64,000 nt of DNA from Bacteroidota bacterium (GCA_029571985.1 JAKQVC010000132.1:62001-126000), one strand, 5' to 3'. Counted from the first letter of the stretch, positions 8,757 to 17,773 are shown. Numbers and translations: made by a program. Notes: generated by a model not told the origin, from the sequence alone.

Positions 8757-10288
8757 TGATCGGTGCCGGTATTCTGCATGCCAGAATATATGTAATTGCC
8801 ATTGCGTGCTGTTTGCTTGGATGTTTGGCAATGCCTAAAACTGTTTTAGCACAAACAGACAGTAATGCCATCGAAATCAGACAAGCCGATTATCTGGAAA
8901 TCATCCAGAAAAAAAATGTGAGCATTAACAAGCTGATCAATAATGTCATTCTTGTACAAAATAATCTGACTCTGTATTGTGATAGTGCCTTGTTATACAA
9001 ATCAGCAAAAATTGCCAAGATTTATGGAAATGTGCATGTAAATCAGTCAGATAGCGTTCATGTATATGGAGATAGCGCTATTTACGATGGAAATTCACGT
9101 ACGGCACATATTTACGGAAATGTCAGACTTACGGATAATTCGATGACATTAACAACAAATGATTTGTTGTACGACATGTCAGCTAAAATAGCAACCTATA
9201 TTCATGGCGGTAAATTAACAGATGGAGAAGCTGTATTAACCAGTGAACTCGGTTATTATTATGCTTTTACCAATGATGCATATTTTAAAAAAAATGTGCT
9301 GTTAGTGCATCCCAAATATCAGTTAGAAGCAGATACTTTGCAATATAACACGCAAACAGAAATCGCCTTTTTTCATGGCCCCACTAAAATAAGTACCGAA
9401 AACAGTACAGTATATTGCCACAAAGGATATTACGAAACGAACTCCGGGATTGCTGTTTTTCATGAGCAAGTTCAGTTAGACAATGCACCACAGCAATTAT
9501 TGGCCGATAGTCTGTATTACAATCGGGAAACAGGCATTGGTAAAGCCTTCAGGCATATTGAATTTCGGGATACCGCACAAAATATTTTACAATTCGCCAA
9601 TATCGCTGAATATGATGAAGTGCATAACACCATTAATTCTACGGATGGATCAATTGCCGGTTATATCATGGACATGGACACCCTGTTTATCGGAGGTGAT
9701 ACCATACGCACTGCTGAAGATAGTTTAGGCAGAAAAACAATGCGTGTGTTTCATCACGTGCGGATTTACAAAAGTGATTTACAAGGTGTATGTGATTCCT
9801 TAAGTTATACAGACGCAGATTCTATCCTGCGTATGTTTGGCGTGCCGGTTATGTGGAGCGACAGCACACAATTTACTGCGGATACCATTTATATGGTTAT
9901 GCGGGCAAAACAATTGAGTGAAGTGCAACTATACAGTAATGGCTATATCATTAATGAGGATGACAGCCTGATTTATAATCAGATTAAAGGGCGAAACATT
10001 TACGGATATTTTGCAAATAATGATTTACGAAAAATACATGCTATCGGAAATGGAGAGAGTGTGTACTTCGGTAAAGATGACGATAACCGGTACATCGGTG
10101 TAAATAAATTATTCTGCAGCGAAATATTTATATACCTCAACGATAAAAAATTCCATCGCATTTCATTCCGCAATGCACCAGATTCTTCGTTTACACCAAT
10201 GGATGGTGTGCAATTGCAGGAATTTCAATTAAAGAATTTCGACTGGCAATATGATGCCCGCCCACAATCGATGGAAGACTTGCGGTAA
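8756..10288 (+). CDS. OstA/LptA-like periplasmic protein
   Basis: 510 residues. A signal peptide (ARIYVIAIACCLLGCLA) is followed by repeated short beta-strand units (LYCDSALLYKSAKIAKIYGN, VHVYGDSAIYDGNSRTAHIYGN, LTTNDLLYDMSAKIATYIHG). These stack into the beta-taco of the OstA-like_N/LptA family. It is much longer than proteobacterial LptA (about 185 residues), as is usual in Bacteroidota, and could by itself form a long trans-periplasmic bridge. Likely role: handing LPS to LptD, whose gene lies divergently 2.2 kb upstream. It is the third gene of the amidase-mlaD operon, overlapping mlaD by one base (TAATG). Confidence 0.8.
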   Translation: MIGAGILHARIYVIAIACCLLGCLAMPKTVLAQTDSNAIEIRQADYLEIIQKKNVSINKLINNVILVQNNLTLYCDSALLYKSAKIAKIYGNVHVNQSDSVHVYGDSAIYDGNSRTAHIYGNVRLTDNSMTLTTNDLLYDMSAKIATYIHGGKLTDGEAVLTSELGYYYAFTNDAYFKKNVLLVHPKYQLEADTLQYNTQTEIAFFHGPTKISTENSTVYCHKGYYETNSGIAVFHEQVQLDNAPQQLLADSLYYNRETGIGKAFRHIEFRDTAQNILQFANIAEYDEVHNTINSTDGSIAGYIMDMDTLFIGGDTIRTAEDSLGRKTMRVFHHVRIYKSDLQGVCDSLSYTDADSILRMFGVPVMWSDSTQFTADTIYMVMRAKQLSEVQLYSNGYIINEDDSLIYNQIKGRNIYGYFANNDLRKIHAIGNGESVYFGKDDDNRYIGVNKLFCSEIFIYLNDKKFHRISFRNAPDSSFTPMDGVQLQEFQLKNFDWQYDARPQSMEDLR

Positions 10289-10297
10289 TTTGGTAAA

Positions 10298-11521
10298 CTA
10301 TTCTGAAAGTACGAATCCCAGGCGGGCTAAGTCAAACCAGTAGGATGGATATGATTTTTTTACAACCATTGGCTCTTCTATAACGATTGATTTCTGCTGC
10401 AAGGCTAATGGTGCAAAGCTCATTGCCATGCGATGATCCTCATAGGTGGCAATTGTTTGCCGCTCACCTACAGTAGCCTTTCCGTGCAAGTGCCAGCTAC
10501 CATCTGCATCGTCAGTAAATGTCACCTGGAATTTTGCCAATTCATTTTGCAAGGCAGCCGTTCTGTCTGTTTCTTTTATTCGGAGACTTTCCACTCCGGT
10601 AAAGCGCGCATCAACACCTAAACCGGCACAGGTAACAGCTACGGTTTGTGCTATATCCGGACAATCGCTGTAATCCCAATCGAGATGTGCAACGGGGTTG
10701 CCAACTTGTTCGATAAGCATTTCATCACCTGAAAAAGAAGTTTGTACACCTAACTGCACAAATAACTTAGGGAGGATACTATCCCCTTGCAGGCTATCTG
10801 CAAACAATCCCCGAATACGCATATGTGCACCCGGCGACAAGGCCACGATACTATAGTGATAAGAAGCTGCACTCCAATCGCTTTCTGCCTGCATGGGTTT
10901 ACCTGTGTATGCACCTTGCTTAATATGTATAGTTTGGCCGTCGATAGAACATTGAGCACCGAGTTCCTGCATCGTGCGCAAGGTCATTTGTATGTATGGA
11001 AATGAAGCAATTTTACCATCGAGATGCAATATCAATCCACGTTCGAGTAAGGGACCGATCATCATCAAGGCCGAAATATATTGCGAACTCACATCTGCCC
11101 GTATGCGAATTTCGCCACCTTTTAATGTTTTGCCTTTAATACGAATGGGCGGATACCCATCGCGTTCAAGGTGTGTGATGTCAGCACCTAGTTTTTGCAA
11201 CGCTTGAACCAAAATACCTATAGGCCTTTGCTGCATGCGTGCGCTGCCTGTTAAAATACGTTCTCCCGGTGTTATACTGTAGTAAGCCGTTAAAAAACGC
11301 ATGGTTGTTCCGGCGGCACCCACATCACTGATGGCCGGTTGTTGGCTGAGCAGTGTTGTCAGGGTATTTGAATCATCAGATGGAGAAATATTTTTTATCT
11401 CAAATCCACCTGTGCAGAGCGCCTGCATCAACAACAATCTGTTGCTTATACTTTTTGAACCTTCTAAGGTTATACTGCCGCGAATGGGCTGAGCCGGAGC
11501 CGTAACAATCATCTTCATCAC
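10298..11521 (-). CDS. aroA: 3-phosphoshikimate 1-carboxyvinyltransferase (EPSP synthase)
   Basis: 407 residues, slightly short for the family (about 427). It transfers enolpyruvate from PEP to shikimate 3-phosphate, the sixth shikimate step. Visible signatures: GSKSISNRLLLMQAL (phosphate and PEP site), GAAGTTMRFLTA (equivalent of LGNAGTAMRPL), RPIGILVQALQKLGA, RIKETDR and YEDHRMAMSFAPLAL. The catalytic Lys, Arg and Asp/Glu positions are all present. Its ATG overlaps the stop of aroB by four bases (ATGA), indicating translational coupling. It is the last gene of the four-gene operon. Confidence 0.95.
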   Translation of the reverse strand: MMKMIVTAPAQPIRGSITLEGSKSISNRLLLMQALCTGGFEIKNISPSDDSNTLTTLLSQQPAISDVGAAGTTMRFLTAYYSITPGERILTGSARMQQRPIGILVQALQKLGADITHLERDGYPPIRIKGKTLKGGEIRIRADVSSQYISALMMIGPLLERGLILHLDGKIASFPYIQMTLRTMQELGAQCSIDGQTIHIKQGAYTGKPMQAESDWSAASYHYSIVALSPGAHMRIRGLFADSLQGDSILPKLFVQLGVQTSFSGDEMLIEQVGNPVAHLDWDYSDCPDIAQTVAVTCAGLGVDARFTGVESLRIKETDRTAALQNELAKFQVTFTDDADGSWHLHGKATVGERQTIATYEDHRMAMSFAPLALQQKSIVIEEPMVVKKSYPSYWFDLARLGFVLSE

Positions 11522-12573
11522 AAACCTTTATAAAATTGCAGTGCATCGTGTATGTGTTGTTCTGTCACCAACAGATCATAGCCACATGCACCAATGGATT
11601 CTAATAAACTAAATCGAATTTGTTGCTGTTCATTCTTCTTATCCTGAGCCATAATTTCCATCAGCTCTTCCATTGAAATTTTAGATACGTCATAATGTTC
11701 AAAATATCGCATCAGCACATTGGTGATTTCGGTTAATGCTTCTTGCGTTAATCCGGCAACCTGAGCAGATAAATACGCTTCACAGATCATACCGATAGCG
11801 ATGGCCTCACCATGCAACAGTGGGTCTTCATCCATTCTGAGCGAGATGGTTTCTATCGCATGGCCAATGGTATGTCCGAAATTGAGAATTTTACGCAAAC
11901 CGGATTCGAGGGGATCTCGCTCTACGACAGCACTTTTTATTCGCACTGATTGTGCAATTATCTCCGGCCATTCTGTGCAGGTATCTATATCTATTTGCGA
12001 CACCTGCTGCCAGTATGGTTTACTATATATCATCCCATGTTTGAGTACTTCTGCAAACCCACTTCTCAGCTGACGTTTTGGAAGCGTTTGCAAAAAATCG
12101 GTACAAATGAAAACGGCATTGGGATTTTTAAATACACCAATTAAATTTTTCAGGTCTTGTAAATCAATCCCTAATTTTCCGCCCACACTCGCATCAACTT
12201 GAGCCAGCAGGGTTGTTGGCATTTGAATAAAATCAAAACCTCTCTTAAAAGTAGCGGCCGCAAAACCTCCCATATCGCCTATTACACCACCGCCAAGATT
12301 AATCAGCAACGATTTTCTTGTAGCGAGATTACTGCTCAATTCTTCCCAAATAGCGGTGCAAGTATGAATGGATTTAAACGATTCGCCGGGCGGAATGGTA
12401 ATGATGGTATGTTCAGGAATAAGGTTGGCTAATGCCGGATAACAAAGTGCCTCGGTATGCTCATCGCAGAGAATAAAAATCTGATCATAAGACTGAGTAC
12501 TCAGCCATTCTGTAAAAACCGCATTGGGTTTTGACTCAATAAAAATAGAATAAGTTGATTGGGCTATGATCAT
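11518..12573 (-). CDS. aroB: 3-dehydroquinate synthase
   Basis: 351 residues, normal length. An NAD- and metal-dependent enzyme converting DAHP to 3-dehydroquinate, the second shikimate step. Signatures: LGGGVIGDMGGFAAATFKRG (NAD binding), PTTLLAQVDASVGGKLGID, FAEVLKHGMI and LNFGHTIGHAIE with the metal-binding histidines. It overlaps the upstream gene by one base and aroA by four. The pairing of aroB with aroA in one transcript fits pathway co-expression. Confidence 0.95.
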   Translation of the reverse strand: MIIAQSTYSIFIESKPNAVFTEWLSTQSYDQIFILCDEHTEALCYPALANLIPEHTIITIPPGESFKSIHTCTAIWEELSSNLATRKSLLINLGGGVIGDMGGFAAATFKRGFDFIQMPTTLLAQVDASVGGKLGIDLQDLKNLIGVFKNPNAVFICTDFLQTLPKRQLRSGFAEVLKHGMIYSKPYWQQVSQIDIDTCTEWPEIIAQSVRIKSAVVERDPLESGLRKILNFGHTIGHAIETISLRMDEDPLLHGEAIAIGMICEAYLSAQVAGLTQEALTEITNVLMRYFEHYDVSKISMEELMEIMAQDKKNEQQQIRFSLLESIGACGYDLLVTEQHIHDALQFYKGL

Positions 12574-12860
12574 TATTTAATTTTTTCTACTGACCAGGCA
12601 TGCGGGCGTTCGGCGAATAAAATTTTTGTTTTAGCCCAGGTAGTGGTAAATAACTCGGAATGTCTATAGGCATCCAATGAAGCTACAGTATCCCAAATAC
12701 TAATCGTTATAAACACGTTTGGCTGCAGTACATCGCGCGTCAGGTCAACCCCTTTACAACCCGGGAAGGCTTCAATCAGGTGTTGTGCACCGGAAAATAT
12801 TTCGATAAATTTTTCCACCCCTGAAGGTTCGAAAGTCATTTTAACAATGCGGATAATCAT
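12573..12860 (-). CDS. antibiotic biosynthesis monooxygenase (ABM)-like small protein
   Basis: 95 residues. It has the length and pattern of ABM ferredoxin-like alpha/beta-barrel proteins: a first strand (MIIRIVKMTF), a helix, FITISIWDTVASLDAYRHSE, and the closing W-(A)-KTK segment. Many members have no known substrate, and no heme- or flavin-specific motif is visible. It overlaps the SAM hydrolase by four bases and aroB by one, so it is co-translated within the shikimate operon. The family call is moderately sure; the function is unknown. Confidence 0.65.
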   Translation of the reverse strand: MIIRIVKMTFEPSGVEKFIEIFSGAQHLIEAFPGCKGVDLTRDVLQPNVFITISIWDTVASLDAYRHSELFTTTWAKTKILFAERPHAWSVEKIK

Positions 12861-13630
12861 TCAAATTCAATTTGTATGGTGTTGTCCAAATGGAGCCCTA
12901 ATAATTGACTGGCGTTACCTTTGTGAATTGCAATTTCCAGGTGACCGGCAGAATTAAATAAACATAATTTTTCACCTTCAGGCACATCCTGATAGGTAGA
13001 TGAAATTTGATGTATTTCTTCGTGTCGCTTATAGTTAATCACAAAGTTTCTTCCGGCGCGTGTTTTTTCAAATCGTTCGCGGGTAATATTGGTAATGAGA
13101 TTGCCAAATCGGTCGATATACACAATATTTGCCCTTATAATAAACTGGTTATCAGGGGGACGCAAATAGGTTTTCGTTTCGAGTGTACTCAGCGGAGTGC
13201 CCAATCCGGTAAATGGTTTTCCATTTGCCAATTGCACGGCAACTGCGGTGAGGACTTCCTTGGCGACAAAGCTACTTACGTTTGCCGGATTTTGTGGTAT
13301 CTCAACAATACCTTCGGGCACGTCCTCCAGCATCAGGCTGAACAATCCATTATCCATCCCGATAAAAACATGCCCCTTACTTAAAACCGCCACCGCTTTT
13401 GTCGGGTTTCGCGATTCAGCATGCACGCTCACCAGATGAATTGTGCCTGGTGGGAAATGAAAACAGGCATTCCGCATCACAAATGCGGCCTCCTGAATGT
13501 CAAATGGACTGATGTCATGAGAAATATCAATAACCTGCGTAGAGGGTGCGCCACTCAATATCTTACCCTTTAAAACCGCCGCATAGTAGTCCTTTGTACC
13601 TAAATCGGAAGTCAGGGTTACAATGGCCAT
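12857..13630 (-). CDS. SAM hydrolase / hydroxide adenosyltransferase family (DUF62)
   Basis: 257 residues from ATG 13630, chosen because MAIVTLTSDLGTKDYY is the usual family start; an ATG at 13645 would add five residues. The family hydrolyses S-adenosylmethionine to adenosine and methionine, using an Asp-Arg-His water-activating triad related to the fluorinases. Visible: TSDLGTKDYYAAVLKGKI at the N-terminus, VIDISHDISPFDIQEAAFVM, GTIHLVSV and GMDNGLFSLML, plus a C-terminal beta domain with IVYIDRFGNLITNI. It is first gene of the operon with ABM, aroB and aroA. The reason for the association with shikimate genes is not obvious. Confidence 0.85.
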   Translation of the reverse strand: MAIVTLTSDLGTKDYYAAVLKGKILSGAPSTQVIDISHDISPFDIQEAAFVMRNACFHFPPGTIHLVSVHAESRNPTKAVAVLSKGHVFIGMDNGLFSLMLEDVPEGIVEIPQNPANVSSFVAKEVLTAVAVQLANGKPFTGLGTPLSTLETKTYLRPPDNQFIIRANIVYIDRFGNLITNITRERFEKTRAGRNFVINYKRHEEIHQISSTYQDVPEGEKLCLFNSAGHLEIAIHKGNASQLLGLHLDNTIQIEFE

Positions 13631-13667
13631 AGGAGTGAGTCGCAATCAGGTTAGTGCAAAAATTAGA

Positions 13668-13675
13668 TACATTTG
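13668..13675 (+). promoter_or_regulatory. -7 promoter box TACATTTG upstream of phoH
   Basis: Exact TAnnTTTG match, with expected transcription start near 13680. This argues that the phoH start codon is the TTG at 13703, since a TTG at 13673 falls inside the box itself. On the other strand a near-match with one extra spacer base (TAATTTTTG, 13665-13657) could serve the SAM hydrolase operon. Confidence 0.5.
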
Positions 13676-13702
13676 CATGAACGAACAAAATTACCAATAA
13701 AA

Positions 13703-14674
13703 TTGATTGAAATATCCATTCCTTTAGACGGTATTCGGCCGATTGACTTCTATGGTATACACAATGCCCGTTTAGGCATCATTAAGAAAACATTTCCTTT
13801 TCTCAACATCAGTGCAAGAGGTAATGAACTGAAAGTGCGCGGAAGTGAGAAAGATGTAGAAGATTTTAAATCGCGTATTGAATCGGTGTTAATACATCTC
13901 GAAAAATTTAATACGATATCCGATAGCAATTTACAGAGCATGTTGTTTGGTGTTCCGGAGCAGGAACTTGTCGACTTACCGGAAATGCCTGACGATGCAA
14001 TTGTGCATGGACCTCAGGGGTATATTGTGCGCGCCAGAACGCCAAACCAGAAAAAAATGGTTTCCTTAGCTTCTGAAAACGATATTGTATTTGCCATCGG
14101 ACCAGCGGGAACAGGAAAAACGTATACGGCTGTTGCACTTGCAGTGAAGGCTTTAAAAGAAAAAACTGTTAAACGCATAATTCTTACCAGACCGGCTGTA
14201 GAAGCAGGTGAAAATCTCGGATTTCTGCCCGGAGATTTAAAGGAAAAAATCGATCCGTATTTGCGGCCATTGTATGATGCACTGGATGATATGATTCCAA
14301 TTGAAAAACTGAATCTATACATGCAAAATCGCGTCATTGAAATTGCGCCTTTGGCATTTATGCGCGGACGTACACTTGATCATGCGTTTATTATTCTGGA
14401 TGAAGCGCAAAATGCAACTGATGCTCAGCTGAAAATGTTTCTGACCCGCTTAGGTCCAAGCGCGAAATGCATTATCACCGGTGACCTCACGCAGATAGAT
14501 TTACCAAGAAATCAGCAATCCGGATTATTTACATCCCTGCGTATTTTAAAAGATATTGATGGAATCGGAACTATCTTTTTAAATGAAAATGACGTGGTGC
14601 GCCATCGCCTGGTTAAAATGATTATTAAAGCCTACGATAAGGACAAAGAAAGACATCAGCAAAATGAATCCTGA
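13703..14674 (+). CDS. PhoH-like P-loop ATPase
   Basis: 323 residues from TTG 13703 (IEISIPLDGIRPIDFYG); no in-frame ATG exists near the N-terminus. The N-terminal ~110 residues are a KH-like nucleic-acid-binding domain (GNELKVRGSEKDVEDFKSRI). The PhoH core has Walker A GPAGTGKTYTA, the RPAVEAGENLGFLPGD segment, Walker B FIILDEAQN and GDLTQIDLP. PhoH proteins are thought to act as RNA-associated helicase-like ATPases, often linked to YbeY-type RNA maturation. The stop touches the carbonic anhydrase stop on the other strand with no intergenic base. Confidence 0.9.
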   Translation: MIEISIPLDGIRPIDFYGIHNARLGIIKKTFPFLNISARGNELKVRGSEKDVEDFKSRIESVLIHLEKFNTISDSNLQSMLFGVPEQELVDLPEMPDDAIVHGPQGYIVRARTPNQKKMVSLASENDIVFAIGPAGTGKTYTAVALAVKALKEKTVKRIILTRPAVEAGENLGFLPGDLKEKIDPYLRPLYDALDDMIPIEKLNLYMQNRVIEIAPLAFMRGRTLDHAFIILDEAQNATDAQLKMFLTRLGPSAKCIITGDLTQIDLPRNQQSGLFTSLRILKDIDGIGTIFLNENDVVRHRLVKMIIKAYDKDKERHQQNES

Positions 14675-15316
14675 TTATTCGTAATCATCAGGCAATAATC
14701 CGTATTCTTTCCATTCTTCCACCGGCAAGGGCAACTCGTGAATCAGGCCATGGCTGATATCGAGTACCCATCCATGCAGTCGCGGGTATTTTCCCGAGCC
14801 GAATGCATCATGCATGACAGATGTTTTACATAGCTGTCGGAGTTGACGTACAACATTTAATTCTGATAATCTATTCAGGCGTTCATGCATATCCGGAATG
14901 GCGTCTAATTCTTTTTTATGCTCCATTGAAAGATCGCGGATATTCATTGTCCAGTTCTCAACAATATTCATGCTGGTGCCCTTATAGGCCGCCTCTACCC
15001 CACCACACTGATAATGGCCACAAACAATGATATGTTCTACTAATAATACCTTAACAGCATATTCCAAAACAGATAACAAATTCATATCATTCAGAAATAC
15101 CTGATTAGCCACATTTCTATGGATAAAAATTCTGCCCGGATCTGCTCCGGTAAATAAGTCGATTGGCAGTCTGCTGTCACTGCACCCAATATATAAAAAA
15201 GGTGGATTTTGTCCCTTTGATAATCTGCTGAAATAGTCAGGATCTGTATTCAATTTTTCAGAAACCCAATCCTTATTGTTTTTCAGCAATTGTTCATACT
15301 GAATGCGGTTATTCAT
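14675..15316 (-). CDS. beta-class carbonic anhydrase
   Basis: 213 residues. Zinc ligands are visible as the C-x-D-x-R motif in YIGCSDSRLPIDLFTG and the H-x2-C motif in IIVCGHYQCGGVEAA, with the supporting GRIFIHRNVANQV. It interconverts carbon dioxide and bicarbonate, with no signal peptide, so it is cytoplasmic. It supplies bicarbonate for carboxylases and pH control. Start ATG 15316 lies 4 nt after a near-consensus promoter box. Neighbouring genes are functionally unrelated. Confidence 0.93.
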   Translation of the reverse strand: MNNRIQYEQLLKNNKDWVSEKLNTDPDYFSRLSKGQNPPFLYIGCSDSRLPIDLFTGADPGRIFIHRNVANQVFLNDMNLLSVLEYAVKVLLVEHIIVCGHYQCGGVEAAYKGTSMNIVENWTMNIRDLSMEHKKELDAIPDMHERLNRLSELNVVRQLRQLCKTSVMHDAFGSGKYPRLHGWVLDISHGLIHELPLPVEEWKEYGLLPDDYE

Positions 15317-15320
15317 TTTA

Positions 15321-15328
15321 CAAGGATA
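15321..15328 (-). promoter_or_regulatory. -7-like box TATCCTTG, 4 nt before carbonic anhydrase ATG
   Basis: Minus-strand TATCCTTG matches TAnnTTTG with one substitution (T to C) and lies exactly 4 nt before the ATG, the same spacing as the exact boxes elsewhere in the window. Confidence 0.4.
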
Positions 15329-15378
15329 CTATTTTTTTTGCAGAATCAGGTACGCTGTGGAGCAAGGTTTTTAATACC

Positions 15379-15912
15379 TCACCCCGTTACAGCAGGGATA
15401 CCATAGCGTTCCTGCAAAATTGCCATATGGTGTAATTCATGTCCAACCAAAATCCAGGCATAAGCATTCACCGTAAAATTGCCTCCATTTGCCATTCCGG
15501 AAGCCTGTAACATTTCTGTAGTGCAACTTTTAAAAAAGGCAATTGTTGCTGCACGAAGGGTCTGAAATTCGCTGGTCATATCCTCTATCGAACGTTGCAT
15601 TGCACCTGATGTTTCCACATACAGATTTTCATCAAATCCCGGCAAGGGAGTCGTATCTTTTCTTGCAAACCGCATAGCTCTGTAAGTCATTACCCGTTCG
15701 CAATCAATAATATGCTGCAACACCTCCTGCACCGTCCATTTACCTTCGGCATAGGCATAAGCTAATTGTGTTGAAGTCAGAGACGCATACAGATTAACCG
15801 TTTCCTGCACCTGTTGTGCAAACATGGCAAGCAAATCGCCATCTGGCACTCGGCTCAGGTAGGTGTATTGATAAGGCAGGTATTCTCCCTCTTTAGGTCT
15901 TAACCAATGCAT
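15379..15912 (-). CDS. DinB-like (YfiT-type) metal-dependent hydrolase family protein
   Basis: 177 residues from ATG 15912; an upstream in-frame ATG at 15972 would add a non-conserved tail. A four-helix DinB_2-type protein with three metal-ligand histidines: QHIIDCERVMTYR, then GHELHHMAIL near the C-terminus. The opening RPKEGEY-x-PYQ-x-Y is typical of Bacteroidota members. Relatives act as thiol- or bacillithiol-linked transferases or hydrolases, and the substrate is unknown here. It is not the DNA polymerase DinB. The start codon is 104 nt from the divergent unknown gene at 16017. Confidence 0.8.
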   Translation of the reverse strand: MHWLRPKEGEYLPYQYTYLSRVPDGDLLAMFAQQVQETVNLYASLTSTQLAYAYAEGKWTVQEVLQHIIDCERVMTYRAMRFARKDTTPLPGFDENLYVETSGAMQRSIEDMTSEFQTLRAATIAFFKSCTTEMLQASGMANGGNFTVNAYAWILVGHELHHMAILQERYGIPAVTG

Positions 15913-16004
15913 AACTGTTGTGTTTCCTGCAAAGGTGAGCAGTTTCTGTGGAATCAGCAACCAACAATTCACTTGCCGGAAGAACTGTCATCCTGGCCCT
16001 TTGC

Positions 16005-16012
16005 TATCTTTG
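16005..16012 (+). promoter_or_regulatory. -7 promoter box TATCTTTG, 4 nt before start codon
   Basis: Exact TAnnTTTG match; CCGT separates it from the ATG at 16017, predicting a leaderless mRNA. An upstream in-frame ATG at 15948 would have the promoter inside its coding region and is therefore disfavoured. Confidence 0.6.
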
Positions 16013-16016
16013 CCGT

Positions 16017-16490
16017 ATGAAAAAAGTGATTGACACGGTAAAACATGTCATTGAAGACACAACCGCCTTATTTGGCGAAGGTTATAATGCTGCAACCGGA
16101 CTATTAGGTGAAACCCTGCAGCATTTTTATGATGTTAAGGATTTAACTAAGGAGAAAGCTGCCGCATTGACAAATGATGTTATTGCTCTGGCACCTGTGA
16201 TTGAACAAACCGGATATCGTACAAAAGAAATTAATATTGGCGTGAGTGTTCCTCCCCGCATTATTATTCACTTTGAAAAATTTGCAGAAATCAGTCAGGA
16301 ACGGGTTGAGGAAATTCTGAATGAACATGCTGAAAAAAAGCTATTAAAGGTTATTGTTCAAACCTTAATCGCTGCAGACGCCTTTCAGCAAAAACTCACT
16401 ATGGGCAATTTTACTTTTAATGAAATTAACATTAGTTTAAGTGTTCCTCCTGAAGTTCAGGTTAAATTTGTGAACAGTCAAACCGCTTAA
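16017..16490 (+). CDS. unknown protein with duplicated EINI-x2-SVPP motif
   Basis: 157 residues, not recognised. No signal peptide or membrane segment. The first ~70 residues look helical (VIDTVKHVIEDTTALFGEG, LGETLQHFYDVKDLTKEKAAAL). The rest contains two copies of a strand-like motif: KEINIGVSVPPRIIIHFEKF at about residues 71-90 and NEINISLSVPPEVQVKFV near the C-terminus, with a helical linker between. This suggests an internal duplication or a pseudo-symmetric fold. It is followed after 14 nt by the metallophosphoesterase gene, so the two are probably one transcript. Confidence 0.7.
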   Translation: MKKVIDTVKHVIEDTTALFGEGYNAATGLLGETLQHFYDVKDLTKEKAAALTNDVIALAPVIEQTGYRTKEINIGVSVPPRIIIHFEKFAEISQERVEEILNEHAEKKLLKVIVQTLIAADAFQQKLTMGNFTFNEINISLSVPPEVQVKFVNSQTA

Positions 16491-16504
16491 CATGTCTTTA
16501 TAAA

Positions 16505-17773
16505 ATGGACATCATTTCTTTACTTATTCGACTCGCAGCAACTGCATTTTTTTATTTTCTGCCCGACTGGTGGATACAAGGCGCAGTGCGCAGTGCCTTT
16601 CGGACGAACCCGGTCAAAGCACTCAAACGGTTTTGGTATCTCAATATCAGTTTATTTATACTTGTTGCTTCAGGATTCCTGCTCATGCAGTTCATGGCAG
16701 ACACCCTCGCCCGATTCAATACATATATTTTTGGTGTTTTTGTTTCTGTACTGATCACAAAACTCATTATAGCCGTTATTTTGCTGATTACAGAAGATTC
16801 CTGGCGGATTCCGTTCAGCCTGTTTACACGCAGAAAAAGAAAAGCAGCATCAGCACCTTCGTCGGCACCACTTTTTATTTCAAGAAGAACATTTATTTCG
16901 CGCGCGGCACTTATAACCGGCATACTTCCTTTTTCAGGATACATCTATGGTATGGTGCGCGGGCGATATGCTTTTACGGTTCATAGAGAATCACTGCACT
17001 TTGACGATTTACCTGCAGCTTTCGACGGCCTTTCTATTGTGCAAATCAGCGACTTACATATGGGCAGCTGGGATCATGCTGCAAAAGCGCACGTTGAAGA
17101 AATCGTGTCTATCGTAAATAGTTTCGGTGCCGATATTGTTTTTTTTACCGGTGATATTGTAAATAGCAAGGCGGAAGAAATGAATGGATGGTACGATACC
17201 TTAAAATCCATTCAGGCTAAAACAGCAAAATACTCCATTCTGGGTAATCATGATTATGGCGATTATGTCAATTGGAAAACAGAGGAAGACAAAGCCGTAA
17301 ACCTGAGTCTGGTAAAAAACATCCATCCAGCCATCGGATTTAATTTATTACTCAACGAGCATACTTTCCTCGAAAAAAATAATGAACGCCTATACATTGC
17401 CGGTGTCGAAAACTGGGGGGATGGCGATTTTCCAAAATTCGGCGATTTAGATAAGGCATACGCCGGCATCCCTGAAAATGCATTTACCATTCTATTATCA
17501 CATGACCCTTCACACTGGAGAGCAAAGGTGTTAAACCATGCACATAAGCCACATTTAATGTTGAGCGGACACACCCATGGCTTTCAAATGGGTATAGAAA
17601 CGCCGGCATTCCGGTTATCGCCTTCACAACTTGTATACCGTGAATGGGCCGGTTTATATCAGGAAGGTAAATCGCATCTTTACGTAAACCGGGGGTTAGG
17701 AACAGTCGGGTATCCCGGCAGGTTGGGCATTTGGCCGGAAATTACACACATAACATTACACAGGAAATTGTAG
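16505..17773 (+). CDS. membrane-anchored calcineurin-like metallophosphoesterase (YkuE type)
   Basis: 422 residues. Three hydrophobic helices lie in the first ~95 residues (AATAFFYFLPDWW, ISLFILVASGFLLM, VFVSVLITKLIIAVILLI), then an Arg-rich stretch and a fourth hydrophobic segment with an RRTFISRAALI Tat-like start. The C-terminal phosphoesterase domain has all five motifs: SDLHMG, GDIVN, GNHDYGDY, SHDP and GHTHG, so it should be an active two-metal enzyme. YkuE-type relatives sit on the membrane and may act on lipid-linked phosphoesters such as UDP-diacylglucosamine-like substrates; the substrate here is not known. It lies 14 nt after the unknown gene at 16017. Confidence 0.88.
   Translation: MDIISLLIRLAATAFFYFLPDWWIQGAVRSAFRTNPVKALKRFWYLNISLFILVASGFLLMQFMADTLARFNTYIFGVFVSVLITKLIIAVILLITEDSWRIPFSLFTRRKRKAASAPSSAPLFISRRTFISRAALITGILPFSGYIYGMVRGRYAFTVHRESLHFDDLPAAFDGLSIVQISDLHMGSWDHAAKAHVEEIVSIVNSFGADIVFFTGDIVNSKAEEMNGWYDTLKSIQAKTAKYSILGNHDYGDYVNWKTEEDKAVNLSLVKNIHPAIGFNLLLNEHTFLEKNNERLYIAGVENWGDGDFPKFGDLDKAYAGIPENAFTILLSHDPSHWRAKVLNHAHKPHLMLSGHTHGFQMGIETPAFRLSPSQLVYREWAGLYQEGKSHLYVNRGLGTVGYPGRLGIWPEITHITLHRKL

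Noticed and set aside
12857-13630. Phage-type anti-restriction SAM hydrolase
   Set aside because: Sequence features are those of the cellular DUF62 family, and it sits in a housekeeping operon with no phage genes.
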